Assembly (NCBI RefSeq): GCF_021730395.1
Contig: NC_069369.1
Span: 66,801,501 to 66,865,500, forward strand
Direction of reading: 5' to 3'
Length of the DNA: 64,000 nt
From: Mercenaria mercenaria
Lineage: Eukaryota; Mollusca; Bivalvia; Venerida; Veneridae
Positions 46,479 to 58,064 of the stretch are shown piece by piece. The position numbers and the translations under genes are program-made. The first letter of the stretch is position 1, and each line of letters opens with the position of its first letter. The notes under the pieces were generated by a model. That model was not told the origin of the DNA and made no database searches. It worked only from the letters and a program-made list of their open reading frames with translations.

Positions 46479-47098
46479 TAATTAAATTCAGGACAGTTGA
46501 CTTTTCCAAACCTGAGATCCGCTAGGATACAAGTTCGCAGTATAAATTATTATTATAAGTAGATAGAATTTATATAACTACCACAATATACCAGACCGAT
46601 TACGGCAAAGCGCCTAGCAGTACAAACGATTAGAACAAGTTGTACAAGCTGTGCAAGCTGAATTGTGACACATGAAAACAGAGATTTGGGTATATATGCA
46701 AATGTTGAAACCAGTGCGAATGTGTAGTACAATTAGAGTGTGCATATAAAGCAGTATCGAAACTAATCTTATTGGATTAGTGGACTTGCTATGGCATGTG
46801 CGCGTTCGTTTGTACTGCTAAGCGCTTTGCCGTAATTGGTCTGGTATATGATGGTGGTGATTTAGTTCGTATAAATTCTATCTGGATCTACGTATTGTAC
46901 TATTTATTTGAACTGTAAAAACATGTTTCTGACTTTCATGTTAATCTTATAGAGGTGTGAACAGAATATAAGGAAAGCCGGGAACAAGCTGTGACAGGTC
47001 AAATAAATAGTACAATATAATAATAATAATTTATAATGCGAACTTGATTCCTAGCGGATCTCACGTACGAGAAAGCCAACTGTTCTGAATTTAATTAT
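46479..47098. mobile_element. Inverted-repeat element with about 78 bp ends
   Basis: 46479-46557 and 47018-47098 are inverted copies sharing TTAAATTCAGRACAGTTG, GAGATCCGCTAGGA and CAAGTTCGCAKTATAAATTA. Its centre holds a second inverted-repeat element (46561-46884), so this is a nest of two. No coding capacity. Confidence 0.75.
46561..46884. mobile_element. Inner inverted-repeat element, about 70 bp ends
   Basis: 46561-46628 pairs with 46806-46884: AGATAGAATTTATA, ATATACCAGACC, ATTACGGCAAAGCG and AGCAGTACAAACG are shared. Interior phrases TATATGCAAATGTTGAAACC and ATATAAAGCAGTATCGAAAC recur at 47240-47315, identifying a second, partial copy. Confidence 0.75.
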
Positions 47099-47232
47099 AT
47101 CCCTTAATGCAAACTATCTCTATATATTCAGTGTATCCTCGAGATCCAGTTAGCTTTCAGAGAGAGAAAATATAGCTTCTTTGGTCCCAATCAGTTAAAA
47201 AGACTGAAATGTCACTGTTGATTTGTTAGACA

Positions 47233-47714
47233 TGAAAACAATATTTGAGTATATATGCAAATACTGAACCAGTACGAATGTGTAGTAAAATTCGAATGTG
47301 TATATAAAGCAGCATCGAAACTAATCTCATTGGGATGAGCGGACGCAGTGGTCCAGTGGTAACACTGTGACTACGAAACCAGGGATCGTGAGTTCGAGTC
47401 CCCGAAACCAGGGATCGTGAGTTCGAGTCCCCGCTCCTCCAAAGAGTCTAAAATAAGAGTCTCGTGTATGGGTGCTTTACGCCTGGCACGCTTAAGAACC
47501 AAGGAAGCTTCTGGAATTGGAGCGTCTTCTGTATCTTGCACTATCCTCCTATTAAAATTACTAATAGTCTTCTGGAGGAGTCGCCTATATTTGTTACCGA
47601 TGGCGACTATAAATAAGCTACAAACAAACAATCTCATTGGGTTAGTGGACTTGCTGTGGCATGCGCGCTCGTATTGTACTGCTATGCACTTTGCCCTAAT
47701 TGGTCTGGTATATT
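47233..47714. mobile_element. Partial second copy of the inner element, split by a SINE
   Basis: 47233-47334 and 47642-47714 match 46679-46849 continuously (TATATGCAAATACTGAACC, ATAAAGCAGCATCGAAAC, then TTAGTGGACTTGCTGTGGCA, GCCCTAATTGGTCTGGTATA). The SINE at 47335-47629 interrupts it. The left inverted end is missing. Confidence 0.8.
47335..47629 (+). mobile_element. tRNA-derived SINE with 12 bp target duplication and doubled B box
   Basis: Flanked by AATCTCATTGGG on both sides (47323-47334, 47630-47641). The pol III A box TGGTCCAGTGG lies at 47349-47359. The B box GTTCGAGTCC appears twice (about 47392 and 47421) because a 29 bp block starting CGAAACCAGGGATCGTGAG is tandemly duplicated. The body runs to GGCGACTATAAATAAGC with an ACAAACAAAC tail. 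The precise duplication and clean ends suggest a fairly young insertion. Confidence 0.9.
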
Positions 47715-47874
47715 GAGAGGGAGGGTGGGGTGCTATTTAGTTTATCTACTCATAATATGAATATATACAGCTGAACTAGCAATATTAACATGCTTTATTC
47801 AAGTAGCACACGAAGTAGGGGTGGGTGACAACTAGTCATCACGGAGAACATACGCATTGTCTTGGATTCAAAAT

Positions 47875-48341
47875 ATGGAACGCCACACCTGTCTTATGTC
47901 AGGACATTTCATGTTATCATGTCAGAGCAAGATGTTGACTTGTCAAAACAGTGCTCAATGTTATCTTGTCGAAGCAACGTCTTATTATGTTAAAAAGCTA
48001 TGTTATCATGTCAAGTTGTGATGTTAACTTGTCTAAATAGTGTCTTATCATGTTAACTAGTCATGTAATCATGTCTAAGTATCTTGTTTGTAGTGAGGTA
48101 TTATGTTAAAAAGCTATGAATTCTTGTAAAGAATCGTTAGATTTTGTCTACCGAGTGTGCTATTATGTTATCTTGTCAAAAAGTTGCTTTCATTTGTAAA
48201 AACAGTGTCTTCTCATGTTAAAATGCTATGTTATCATGTCAAAGAGTGATGTAAACTTGTCAAAACAGTGTTTTTTATGTACCACGCTCAGACATGATAA
48301 CATGAAATGTCCCAACACAAGACAGCTTCTGCGTTCCACAT
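47875..48341. mobile_element. Element with 55 bp inverted ends enclosing a short satellite
   Basis: The left end (from 47875) ATGGAACGCCACACCTGTCT...GGACATTTCATGTTATCATG matches the reverse of the right end (to 48341) GTGGAACGCAGAAGCTGTCT...GGACATTTCATGTTATCATG. In between, words ATGTTATCATGTCAAA, TGTCAAAACAGTGTC and TTAAAAAGCTATG recur every 25-60 bp. The satellite seems to have grown from the terminal word ATGTTATCATGTC. Confidence 0.75.
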
Positions 48342-48404
48342 TAAAACCTATCAGCTGTCTATTGTTCTAGATGTAACTTGTGAGATACATTTTACTATTT
48401 AAAT

Positions 48405-49925
48405 AATTATACTGTTGTAACAGGTGAAGGGGTTATTGCAATACACTGTTGTAATAGCTGAAAGGTTTATTACAATATACTGTTGTAACGGCTGAAAGGT
48501 TTTAATATTACAATATACTGATGTAACGGCTGAAAGGTATACTGTTCGTCCTCTAAATGCAAAAATGTACCAGGTGCTGATAATTAAAGAAAGTTATGGT
48601 ACCTTTTTGCATTTAATGGGTGTGTTGTAAGCGGTCAAGAGGTTATTACACTATGCTGCTGTAACAGGTGAAAGGGTTATTACAATATACCGTTGTAGCA
48701 GGTGAAAACTTTATTACAATACAAGTATACTGTTGTTACAGGTGAAAGTGTCATTACAATATACTGTTGTAACAGGTGAAAGTGTTATTACAATATACTG
48801 TTGTATGAGGTAAAATGGTTATTACAACATACTGTCTGTTGTAAACAGAATAAAGGCTGCTGCAATAGACTATTGTAACAGGTAAAAGGGTAATTACAGT
48901 GTACTGTTGTAACACGTGAAAGGGCTGTTGCAACAGACTGTTGCAATAGGTGAAAAGGCTGTTACAATATAGTATTGTAAAAGGTTTAAGGGTTATTGTA
49001 ATAAACTTTTGTAAAAGGTAAAATGGCTATTGCAATACACTTTTGTAACAAGTAAAATGGCTACTGCAATACACTATTGTAAAAAGTATAAGGGCTATTG
49101 CAATAGACTGTTGTAACATGTAACAGGGTTATTGCAGTTTACTGTAGTTACCGCTGAAAGGGCTATTGCAATACAATTTAGTTTCAGGGCTACTACAATA
49201 GACTGTTGTAACAAGTATAAGGGCTATTGCAATAGGCTTTTGTTAAAGGCGAAAGGGCTATTGCAATGGACTGTTGCCATAGGTAAAAGGGCTATTGCAA
49301 TAGACTGTTGTTATAGGTAAAAGGGCTATAGCAATGGACTGTTGTTATAGGTAAAAGGGCTATTGCAATGGATTGTTGTTATAGGTAAAAGGACTATTGC
49401 AATAGACTGTTGTTGTAGGTAAAAGGGCTATTGCAATGGACTGTTGTTATAGGTAAAAGGGCTATTGCTATGGATTGTTGTTATAGGTAAAAGGGCTATT
49501 GTAATAGACTGTTGTTATAGGCAAAAGGGCTATTGCAATGGACGGCTGTTATAGGTAAAATGGCTAGCTATTGCAACACACTGTTGTAACAGGTAAAAGG
49601 ACTATTGTAATACACTTTTGTAAAAGGCAAAATGGCTATTGCAATAGACTGTTGTAATAAGTAAAAGGGCTATTGCAATACATTGTTGTAAAAGGCAAAA
49701 GAGCTGTTGCAATAGACTGTTGTAACAGGTAAAATGGCAATTGCAATACACTGTTGTAACAGGTAAAAGGGCTATTGCAATACACTGTTGTAAAAGGCAA
49801 AAGGGCTATTGTAATACAATGTTGTTACCGGTGAAAGGGCTATCGCAATACACTATTGTAAAAAGTATAAGGGCTTCTGCATTAGGCTGTTGCAAAATGT
49901 AAAAGGGCTATTGCAATACCCTATC
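48405..49925 (+). repeat. 34 bp minisatellite, about 43 units
   Basis: Consensus GTAAAAGGGCTATTGCAATA plus GACTGTTGTTATAG (34 bp). Units at the left are more diverged (GTGAAAGGGTTATTACAATA), and the centre (49240-49550) is the most uniform. One foldback insertion at 48553-48616 interrupts it. No coding role: 34 is not a multiple of three, and frames close quickly. Confidence 0.9.
48553..48616. repeat. Small hairpin inserted in the minisatellite
   Basis: TAAATGCAAAAATGTACCA (48554-48572) pairs with TGGTACCTTTTTGCATTTA (48597-48615) around a 24 bp loop. It interrupts the 34 bp rhythm. Confidence 0.7.
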
Positions 49926-50424
49926 AATAATGCTGATAGGACTACAGATATTGTTAAATGGACAGTGGCAACACTGCTGATATTGAAGCTTAAGTAGTAT
50001 TCTTACATGTACAAATAATGCATTTGCAATATGTACGTTCATACATTTTTACATTTAACGCTCAGCACTTTTGTAAGAAACTTACGGAAATGGGTCAGCT
50101 TGTATTTGGTTCCGTACAAAGAGTCAATTTAGTATGGCAGTCGGACATTGTGCATGTACAGAAAAAAAGAAGATTCACAAAAGTAAATTTGTGCAGACTG
50201 TCGAACGCATTGATATTGGAGAGAAGTGCTGTTTATTGTACTCTTTTCTATTTCTAACCGCACACGAGAAGGAAAAGTGAATTTGTTGAAAAAAAAATAT
50301 GTTCATTTCTTTTGGCCTTAACATTTTACCATCTGGTTAATGAGACAGTCCATGATTATTCAATTCTTAACAGATCGACAAGAAGATCAGTGAAAAGGTT
50401 TCTTTGTTCGTTAGTGCAATATAT
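49926..50424. other. Gene-free stretch
   Basis: Nothing recognised between the minisatellite and the SINE. Confidence 0.45.
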
Positions 50425-50655
50425 AACCTGGACCCTCCTTAGCCTAGTGGGTCAGGTCGCCGACTACTTTGCGGTGGGTAATGACTTTGCCAGGACTGGT
50501 GGCGCCTTATTTCATGTTAGAAAACAACACAGCTGGCTCGCTAAGGTGGACAAGTTCTAGCCAGGTATCTGCACGTGTCAGAAATAATGCCCGAAGGGGC
50601 ACCTGTGTTTCTGATCTTAACTGTAAGTGCGACTTAAAGCCCAACAACAACTTAT
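50425..50655 (+). mobile_element. tRNA-derived SINE, AACAAC-tailed
   Basis: The A box TAGCCTAGTGG is at about 50440, followed by TCGCCGACTACTTTGCGG. The B box is degraded. The core AATAATGCCCGAAGGGGCACC is followed by TGTAAGTGCGACTTAAAGCC and the tail CAACAACAAC. This is the same general SINE group as the copy at 8736 (shared GGGGCACCTG-type core), better preserved at the 3' end. Confidence 0.75.
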
Positions 50656-52089
50656 TTCACCTCCCTCTTGTCTTAAAAGTGGCACATATACTTTTATGAT
50701 AAACAATTAGAACCGACTTTCTGCGTAGCAAAAAAAATTGATGGTAATGTGGTTTAATTTGATTAATCGCTTGTTTTTGTGTCATTTATCTTACGAAGTT
50801 CAATGTACAGAGAGGCGGTGAGGACTGACGGATTAAACATTATGCTATACAATGGATCGTTTGTATCTTTATGAGAAGATATTATGTAATTTACGAAGAG
50901 AACGTGGATATTTTAATCGTTTTTACACGTGTACAAAAGGCAAAACATGTGCGTATAATACGTCGGTCAGATAAAATCCTTGCAACCGATTTTTAATGAA
51001 GTGGACAGCCCAACTCCCATCCACCGTCTTTAATTCATGGCGGACAAATCCCCTACTGTGGTTTGAAAAGACTCAAATTGTTACAAAGAAAGTTTTTGTA
51101 CGCCTTGAAGTTTTAGCACGAGGGTTTAGTTCGTCCTGAAATTTGAACGCGAGGCAATCTACATTATTAGTATCTGTAAAACTCTTTGCCCCCTTATAGG
51201 CAGAACAGAATGAAAGCTGTAGGTTATATAGCAGTAATTCGGTCAAAATTAGTCCCTAATAAATAGATCCTAATTTTTCCATTTTTCGCGCATTTGCGCG
51301 TAAACCGGGGTCCAAGTTGAAATTATTTCACTCGTGGAATGTATTTTACATAAAATAAGACACTTTTCATGCTTATATCCGCGTGTTTTCGAGGTGATTA
51401 TTCTGCGGACCGCTTTCTGAAATGCGGCAAGATGAGGGTACCCGACTTCAGCTGACTTACATTTCACTGCATACTATTCAACACCCCTTTTTCTTTTCGT
51501 TTTCTTGAAGCAAATGTATGGTTATCTTGTGGAAAATAGGTCTACGACCGAGTTAAAATTGATATGAAGTAGAGCTGAATTTTATATGAAACAAAGAACA
51601 ATTTCTTTTACTGGTATATAGCCTTTAGAATGCAATAGAAACAAACAGCATGCGCAACTAATCAACAACTTTAAATGGTTTCTTTTTACAATTTATATTA
51701 CTAATTAATATTTTACCATGGCAATGATAACACTAACCAAATTTTCTGAGACAAATGAGGTCCTTAATTTGAATTCATTCAACCAAGAGTTCTCTTTCGT
51801 GTACCTTTGATGAGAAGAATGTTTTGTGTGTAGTTTCAGTCGTTACTGAGATTCAGCTTGATGGTTAGTTGCAAAGAGCAGTAATTTGTATAACAATCAA
51901 GCAAGAGTTACCTAACTTGATTATTTCAGTATGTTTAATGACTGGGAAGCATTGTGATTAGTTTCTGTTATTCCTGACATACATTTTGAAAGTAAGTTGC
52001 GCGCAAAATTTTAACCAAATTTTCATTTCGAAATCACAGTTTAATTTGAGAAGATACAGAGAAGTCGAGAAACGTGCAGTAAAAATTTG
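50656..52089. other. Gene-free stretch
   Basis: No gene. The segment from about 51755 onwards carries isolated diverged phrases of the arrays to the right. Confidence 0.4.
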
Positions 52090-54195
52090 TAAGAAACACT
52101 ATTAAAAAATAGCTCAAACGACCTGGACCTTTGGGTAACCTGACCCTTAACCAAAAGATGTCTGCCTTTTACCAAGACCAATCCTTGTGTTAGGCAGTAG
52201 TTAAGAAGAAAAAATTAAATTTAGAATTGAACCAATACCATTACAATATCTGTCTCAAGAATGACCTTGACCTTTGGGATACATAACCAAGGTGGGTTGG
52301 TGGGTAGGAATAGTGCCAATTGTTTCTGACAAAACTGTTTTTAAATTATCTTCATAATAAATACAGGTAGATAATGTGTATGTGTGTGCTGGGGCTGGGA
52401 GAGGTGGATTTAGACGTTAGGGGAATGATGTGATATGACAATATCAAACAAGAAGATTTTTGAAGTTTCCACTACATCGGAAAAGGGAAAACGACCACAT
52501 TCCCTGGCGACCATGGTGTTTGATGAAACAGAATAATTGTACAATCTTCGTGAAGGGCTACCAAAGAAATATTTGTGTATTTTTTCTTAAGTTGGACTGC
52601 TGTTTCTGACTATACATATAGCAGTGCTAGCTCTGGCCACTTTGAAATTATAGCCATCAGATTTTCAGGAATAAAAATAATAGTCAAAGCCTGCGCGTGA
52701 AAGCTATATAATATAGGGAAAAAATGACCACGCCCACTGGCAGCCGTGTGTTTTTGACAAATAAATAATTGAACAATATTGGTAGAGGATCACACAAGGA
52801 CCATTTGTGTGAAATTATTTTAAAATTGAGACTGCAGTTTCATAAAAGAAGACTTAAAGTTTCCACTAAATACATATTGGAAAAAGTGACCACGTCCTCT
52901 GGTGGTCATGTTTTTGACGAATTGGAGTAATTTGAAAAATCTTGGTAGGTCACACAAGGAGCATTTGTGTGAAATTATTTTAAAATCAGGGAACCAGTTT
53001 CATACAAGATTTTTTAAAGATTCCACTTAATACATATAGGAACAAGAGCTCCGCCAAGTGAAGCAAAATACACCCTAAGGGTTATATCAGAGGAGGACGG
53101 GAGCAAAATTTAAAGAACTCGTCTTTTGAAGCCCAAAGGACAGGAACAACAAAAGGAAGGAATTCAAAAAAAAAAAATTGTAAGTCCACAGAAAAAAAAT
53201 CTTTACCAGGTACAGATATGTCAAAATACACATAAAAATGGAGGTACCATCCTTTAAAGAACTATAAAATACATTTATTTTTATAGCTCTTTGCATACAT
53301 GTTGTACCACTGAAAAGTAGTCTCGGTTTTTCCATACTGCCAATAATAAAAAAAAATTACAAATAAGCTATTTATAGTAGCATAAAAGGGAAATAATTCA
53401 ATCAAAAATGTTGGAAGTGAACAAAAAAGGGATCTGCCAAATAAAAACATGAAACGAAGTGATATGAACTTTGACCCCTAAATGCGACCTTGACCTTGAA
53501 ACGAGCCATCCGAAACATGCGCTCTGCACGTCAACTCGATGTGGTGAACATTTGTGCCAAGTTTCTTTAAAATCCTTCAAGCAGTTCAATAGTTACAGAG
53601 TGGATACGAAACAAAGTCATATGACTTTTGATCCCTAAATGTGACCTTGACCTTGAAGCGAGCCATCCGAAACATGCGCTCTGCACGTCATCTCGATGTG
53701 GAGAACATCTGTGTCAAGTTTGTTTGAAATCCTTCAATGGGTCCAAGAGTTACAGAGCAGACACAAAATTGCCAACGGACAGACGGACACCAGCGTCATA
53801 ACATAATACGTCCCTTTGGGTGTATAAAAAGTGACCATGCCCTCTAGCGGCCTTGTTTTATTGACAAATCAGAACAATTTGAACAATCTTGATAGAGGGT
53901 TATATAAGGACCATTTATGCGAAATTATTTCAAAATCAGACCAGTGGTTTAGGAGGAGATGTTGATGTTGTTTGAAAATGTTTCAATTTTTAGCTCTGGC
54001 GGCCCCTATATGCAACCAAGTGGAACCATTTTGAAAGTTGACCCCGCAAGGAACAGCCAAGCTAAGTTTTATCAAATTCAACCAATTTCAGATGTTGTTT
54101 GAAGGAAGATGTGGATGATGGGCGTCCTGAAAATAGACAGTAAGCGATCACAATACCTCACCCGAAACACTTCATGCTCAGGTGAGCTAAAAATC
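52090..54195 (+). repeat. Tandem-repeat element, left block ending CAGGTGAGCTAAAAA
   Basis: Units near 165 bp with GACCACGCCCTCTGGYGGCC, ATGTTTTTGACGAATYAGAA, TTGGTAGAGGGTCACACAAGG, TGTGTGAAATTATTTTAAAA and TTTCCACTATATACATATAG (from about 52440 to 53960). An AGCTCTGGCGGCCCCTATAT section and the terminal CAGGTGAGCTAAAAA (54180-54194) follow. A different element is nested at 53043-53826. Confidence 0.75.
53043..53826. mobile_element. Nested repeat element with TACACCC(T/A)AAGGG ends
   Basis: Starts CAAGAGCTCCGCCAAGTG and ends GTCCCTTTGGGTGTAT. ATACACCCTAAGGG (53068-53081) pairs with CCCTTTGGGTGTAT (53812-53825). It interrupts the host unit between ATACATATAGGAA and AAAAGTGACCATGCCC. The interior has two tandem units of about 170 bp (53455, 53622) with GACCTTGACCTTGAA, GCGAGCCATCCGAAACATGC and CTCGATGTGG, then a GACAGACGGACACC tail. 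Confidence 0.75.
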
Positions 54196-54211
54196 AGTGG
54201 ACACGTCTGTG

Positions 54212-56348
54212 AAACAAGAGGGACATAATGACCCTAGATCGCTTACCTGAGTAATATGAGCCACATGTATCAAATGTCAAACTGATGCTAAAATATTAAG
54301 GAAGTAGGTCAGTAGGTCATATTCATGGTCACTGAAAGTCAGTTTTAAGATCAGTGTGCAAGGCTGTATCTTAAAAAGACAAGTAAGTAGGTCGGGTGGA
54401 GCCTCTTTTCACCCCAGGGGCATAATTTAAACAATCTTGTTAGAAATCAACTAGGCAATCATACATACCAAATATCAAAGGCCTAGTCCTTGAACTTTCA
54501 GACAAGAAGATTTTTAAAAAAAAATTCTATACAAGTCTATGTAAAACTTGGGACACCCTGGGTGGGGCCTCTTTTCAACTATGGGGCATGATTTGAATAA
54601 TCTTGGTAGAGGACCACTATGCATTGCAACATACCAAATATCAAAAGCCTAGGCCTTCCAGTTTCAGACAAGAAGATTTTTAAAGTTTTTCCTATATAAG
54701 TATATGTAAAACTATGGACCCCCAGGGAAGGGCCTCTTTTCACCCCAGGTTAATAATTTGAACAATCTTGGTAGAGGACCATTAGGCAATGCTACATAAA
54801 AAACATCAAAGGTTTAGGTCTTGTGGTTTCAGACAAGATTTTTAAAGTTTTTTCCTATCATGTGACCCGGGCCTGGGCGGGGCAATATTTGACCCTAGGG
54901 GGATAAATTTAAACAAACTTGGTAAAGGACCAATAGATGATGCTACATACCAAATATCAAAGCCCTAGGCCCTGCAGTTTTGGACAAGAAGATTTTCAAA
55001 GTTTTTCCCTATACAAGTCTGTATTAACCATGTGACCCCTGGGGCAGGGCCATATTTAAACCTCGGGGGATACTTTGAACAAACTTGGTAGAGGACTATT
55101 TGATGATAATACATACCAAATATCAAAGCCCTAGGCCCTGTGGTTTTGGACAAGAAGGTTTTCAAAGTTTTTCCCAATTTAAGTCTATATAAACCATGTG
55201 ACCTCCAGGGCGGGGCCATATTTAAACCTAGGGGGATAATTTGAAAATTTTTAGTAGAGGACCACTAGATCATGTTATGTACAAAATATCAAAGCCCTAA
55301 GCCTTGTGGTTTTGGACAAGAAGACTTTCAAAGTTTTTCCTATATAAGTCTATGTAAACCATATGATCCTTGAGGGCGGGGCCATATTTGACCCTAAGGG
55401 GATAATTTGAACTAATTTAGGAGAGGACCATTAGATGATGCCATATACCAAATATCAAAGCCCTAGGCCCTGTGGTTTTGGACAAGAAGATTTTCAAAGT
55501 TCTTCCCAATTTAAGTCTATATAAACCATGTGACCCCAAGGGCGGGGCCATATTTAAACCTAGGGTGATAATTTGAAAAATTTTAGTAGAGGACCACTAG
55601 ATGATGTTATGTACAAAATATCAAAGCCCTAAGCCCTGTGGTTTTGGACAAGAAGACTTTCAAAGTTTTTCCTATATAAGTCTATGTAAACCATATGATC
55701 CCCGAGGGCGGGGCCATATTTGACCCTAGGGGGATAATTTGAACTAATTTAGTAGAGGACCATTAGATGATGCCATATACCAAATATCAAAGCCCTAGCT
55801 ACTGTGGTTTTGGACAAGAAGATTTTTAAAGTTTTTCCTTTCGGTTGCCATGGCAACCAGTTCTGCATGGATTTCAATTCTTTGGGCAAATTTGATAGGG
55901 GGGTATCCAAGGATCATTTCTGTGAAGTTTAATGTAGATCTGCAGAGTGGTTTTGAAGATTTTTGAAATTTACAATATAGCCATATAGGGAAAATAAGCC
56001 CCGCCCCCTGGCGGCCATGTTTTTTACCAAAACAGAATGGCTTAGGCAATTTTGGTAGAGGGTCACCTAGAGATCATTTCTACAAATCATTTTTGAAATC
56101 CGGCTAACAGTTTCTGACAAGAAGATTTTCAAAGTTTTTCTTTTCGGTTGCCATGGCAACCAGAGTTCTGCATGGAACTAAATTCTTTGGGCAAGTTTGA
56201 AAGGGGGCCACCCAAGGATCATTCCTGTGAAGTTTGGTGTAAATCTGCCCAGTGGTTCTGAAGAAGATTTTTTTTACAAATTGTTGACACACGACTGACA
56301 TCGAGCAGTCACAAAAGCTCACCTTGAGCCTTTGGCTCAGGTGAGCTA
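54212..56348 (+). repeat. Tandem-repeat element, right block ending CAGGTGAGCTAAAAA
   Basis: Opens AACAAGAGGGACATAATGAC and TCGCTTACCTGAG; closes GAGCCTTTGGCTCAGGTGAG. About eleven units of roughly 170-190 bp lie between, with GGACCATTAGATGATGCCAT, ACCAAATATCAAAGCCCTAG, TTTTGGACAAGAAGATTTT, ATAAGTCTATGTAAACCATG and GGGCGGGGCCATATTT. The last two units are of a different subtype (TTTCGGTTGCCATGGCAACC). No gene. Confidence 0.85.
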
Positions 56349-56754
56349 AAAAATAATTACTTCATTTTTTTGTCATTTTGGAGCCAGTATACCTTTTGTG
56401 TAGCATTGCAGAGCATATTGGGAAATCCACTGGATGGCTAAAAACCTTTCTTATAGCCCTTTGAGTAGTGTACTGAAACTTGGTCTAAAGATAACTTTAG
56501 ATCAAGGGCAAATATAAGGGTATGATTTACCTTAAACACTCAGTCACAAAGACCCCTCACAGGAGCCTATGACTCACTACAAATGACAACAAACAAGAAC
56601 ATGTAACAACTTTATTTTCTATTTAAGATACTGGTCTTTAAAACTTTTAAATAAAATTCAAAATGTCATACAAAATACACAACAATATATAAATGGTATT
56701 CAACAGAGAAAAAATAAACATTTTATCCATTCCTTGGTAATATCCATAACAAAT
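56349..56754. other. Gene-free stretch
   Basis: Nothing recognised. Confidence 0.45.
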
Positions 56755-56991
56755 TGAGCTGCGCCATGAGAAAACCAATATAGTGGCTTTGCGACCAGCA
56801 TGGATCCAGACCAGCCTGCACATCCGTGCAGTCTGGTCAGGATCCATGCTGTTCGCTTTCAAAGCCTATTGCAATCAGAGTTACTGTTAGTGAACAGCAT
56901 GGATCCTGAACAGACTGCACGGATGTGCAGGCTGGTCTGGATCCATGCTGGTCGCAATGCCACTATGTTGGTTTTCTCATGGCGCGGCTCA
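56755..56991. mobile_element. Hairpin element, family M1, copy 2
   Basis: Ends TGAGCTGCGCCATGAGAAAA / TTTTCTCATGGCGCGGCTCA. Each arm carries GCGACCAGCATGGATCCAGA, CCAGCCTGCACATCCGTGCA and GTCTGGTCAGGATCCATGCT, around a loop holding CTTTCAAAGCCTATTGCAAT. Almost the whole 237 bp folds on itself. Confidence 0.9.
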
Positions 56992-57097
56992 ATTTAAGAC
57001 ACAAACATGAGTGATCAGCCATCAAAACTAAACTAAAGTGGTCTTTAATGGTACCCAGCAATATCCCAATTTTCTTAAGAAATAAACATGACTGGTC

Positions 57098-57312
57098 TTT
57101 AAGCCTTATCATGCTGGAGACGACTGATTTTGCCTTTGCGACTAGTGGAGATCATGATCAGCCTGCACTTCCATGCAGTCTGATCAAAATCTGCACTGTT
57201 CGCCATTCAGTAAATATCTTTTTGGTAAGCACCTCTTTTAACAGTTAATGGTACTGTCCAAATTGAAAGATGGACAAGTCCATTTATAGAAATTTAGCAG
57301 GGTAAGGGATAA
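57098..57312. mobile_element. Family M2 element, copy 2
   Basis: Ends TTTAAGCCTTATCATGCT and, reversed, TTTATCCCTTACCCTGCT. Interior GACTGATTTTGCCTTTGCGA, ATCATGATCAGCCTGCACTT, TGCAGTCTGATCAAAATCTG and GTACTGTCCAAATTGAAAGA, in the order of copy 1 at 7635. Confidence 0.8.
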
Positions 57313-57828
57313 ATGCATACATTTTTTCATGTAATGGAGTAACAATGTAACTATTGCACCCGACGAAAAAATTTATAATGACAGTTTTATTCATATGAAC
57401 ACATTTGGGGGACAAAGGACCTGACTAGATCAATGTGAGGCTTTATTAACAAGAAATTGTAAATGAGTTACCTATGTCCAACACCTAGGAACATTTCCTG
57501 CAAAACATAGATATAATTAATACAGTCCCCTACAAGGTAAGGGACAACATACTAAAAATGTTTTACCTGTATTCTACCACCAAACAGACATATAATTGAT
57601 GAAAAGATAAGCTTGAAATGACCGGAAATCTATGATTGGTACATACTTGCTTTCAGTTGGGTTGTTTTTGTTTTTTTTAAATATTTAATGTCATTTTCAT
57701 GTTTCTAACTGGTGGGAAAATAAAAGAAAATGCAATGCAATATTTTACAATGTTAAAGGTGGTTAATCAGATTTTGATCAAGGAATGGATTTGGTTGAAA
57801 GATTAACAAATGATCATTTACACTTATT
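57313..57828. other. Gene-free stretch
   Basis: Nothing recognised. Confidence 0.45.
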
Positions 57829-58064
57829 TGAGCTGCACCATGAGAAAACCAACACTGTGCATTTGCGACCAGCATGGATCCAGAAGAGCCTGCACATCCG
57901 GGCAGTCTGGTCAGGATCCATGCTGTTCACAATGGTTTCTCAAATTGCAATAGGCTTTGAAAGCGAACAGCATGGATCCTGACCAGACTGCGCGGATGCC
58001 CAGGTTGGTCTGGATCCATGCTGGTTGCAAATGCACTATGTTGGTTTTCTCATGGTGCAGCTCA
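57829..58064. mobile_element. Hairpin element, family M1, copy 3
   Basis: Ends TGAGCTGCACCATGAGAAAA / TTTTCTCATGGTGCAGCTCA. Arms as in copy 2, but the loop is in the opposite orientation (ATTGCAATAGGCTTTGAAAG), so the element is inverted relative to copies 1 and 2. Confidence 0.9.

Noticed and set aside
47342-47440. Functional tRNA gene
   Set aside because: A and B boxes are present, but the B-box part is duplicated and the sequence continues into a SINE body with a target duplication.
48405-49925. CRISPR array
   Set aside because: The 34 bp units are contiguous with no unique spacers, and the context is eukaryotic.
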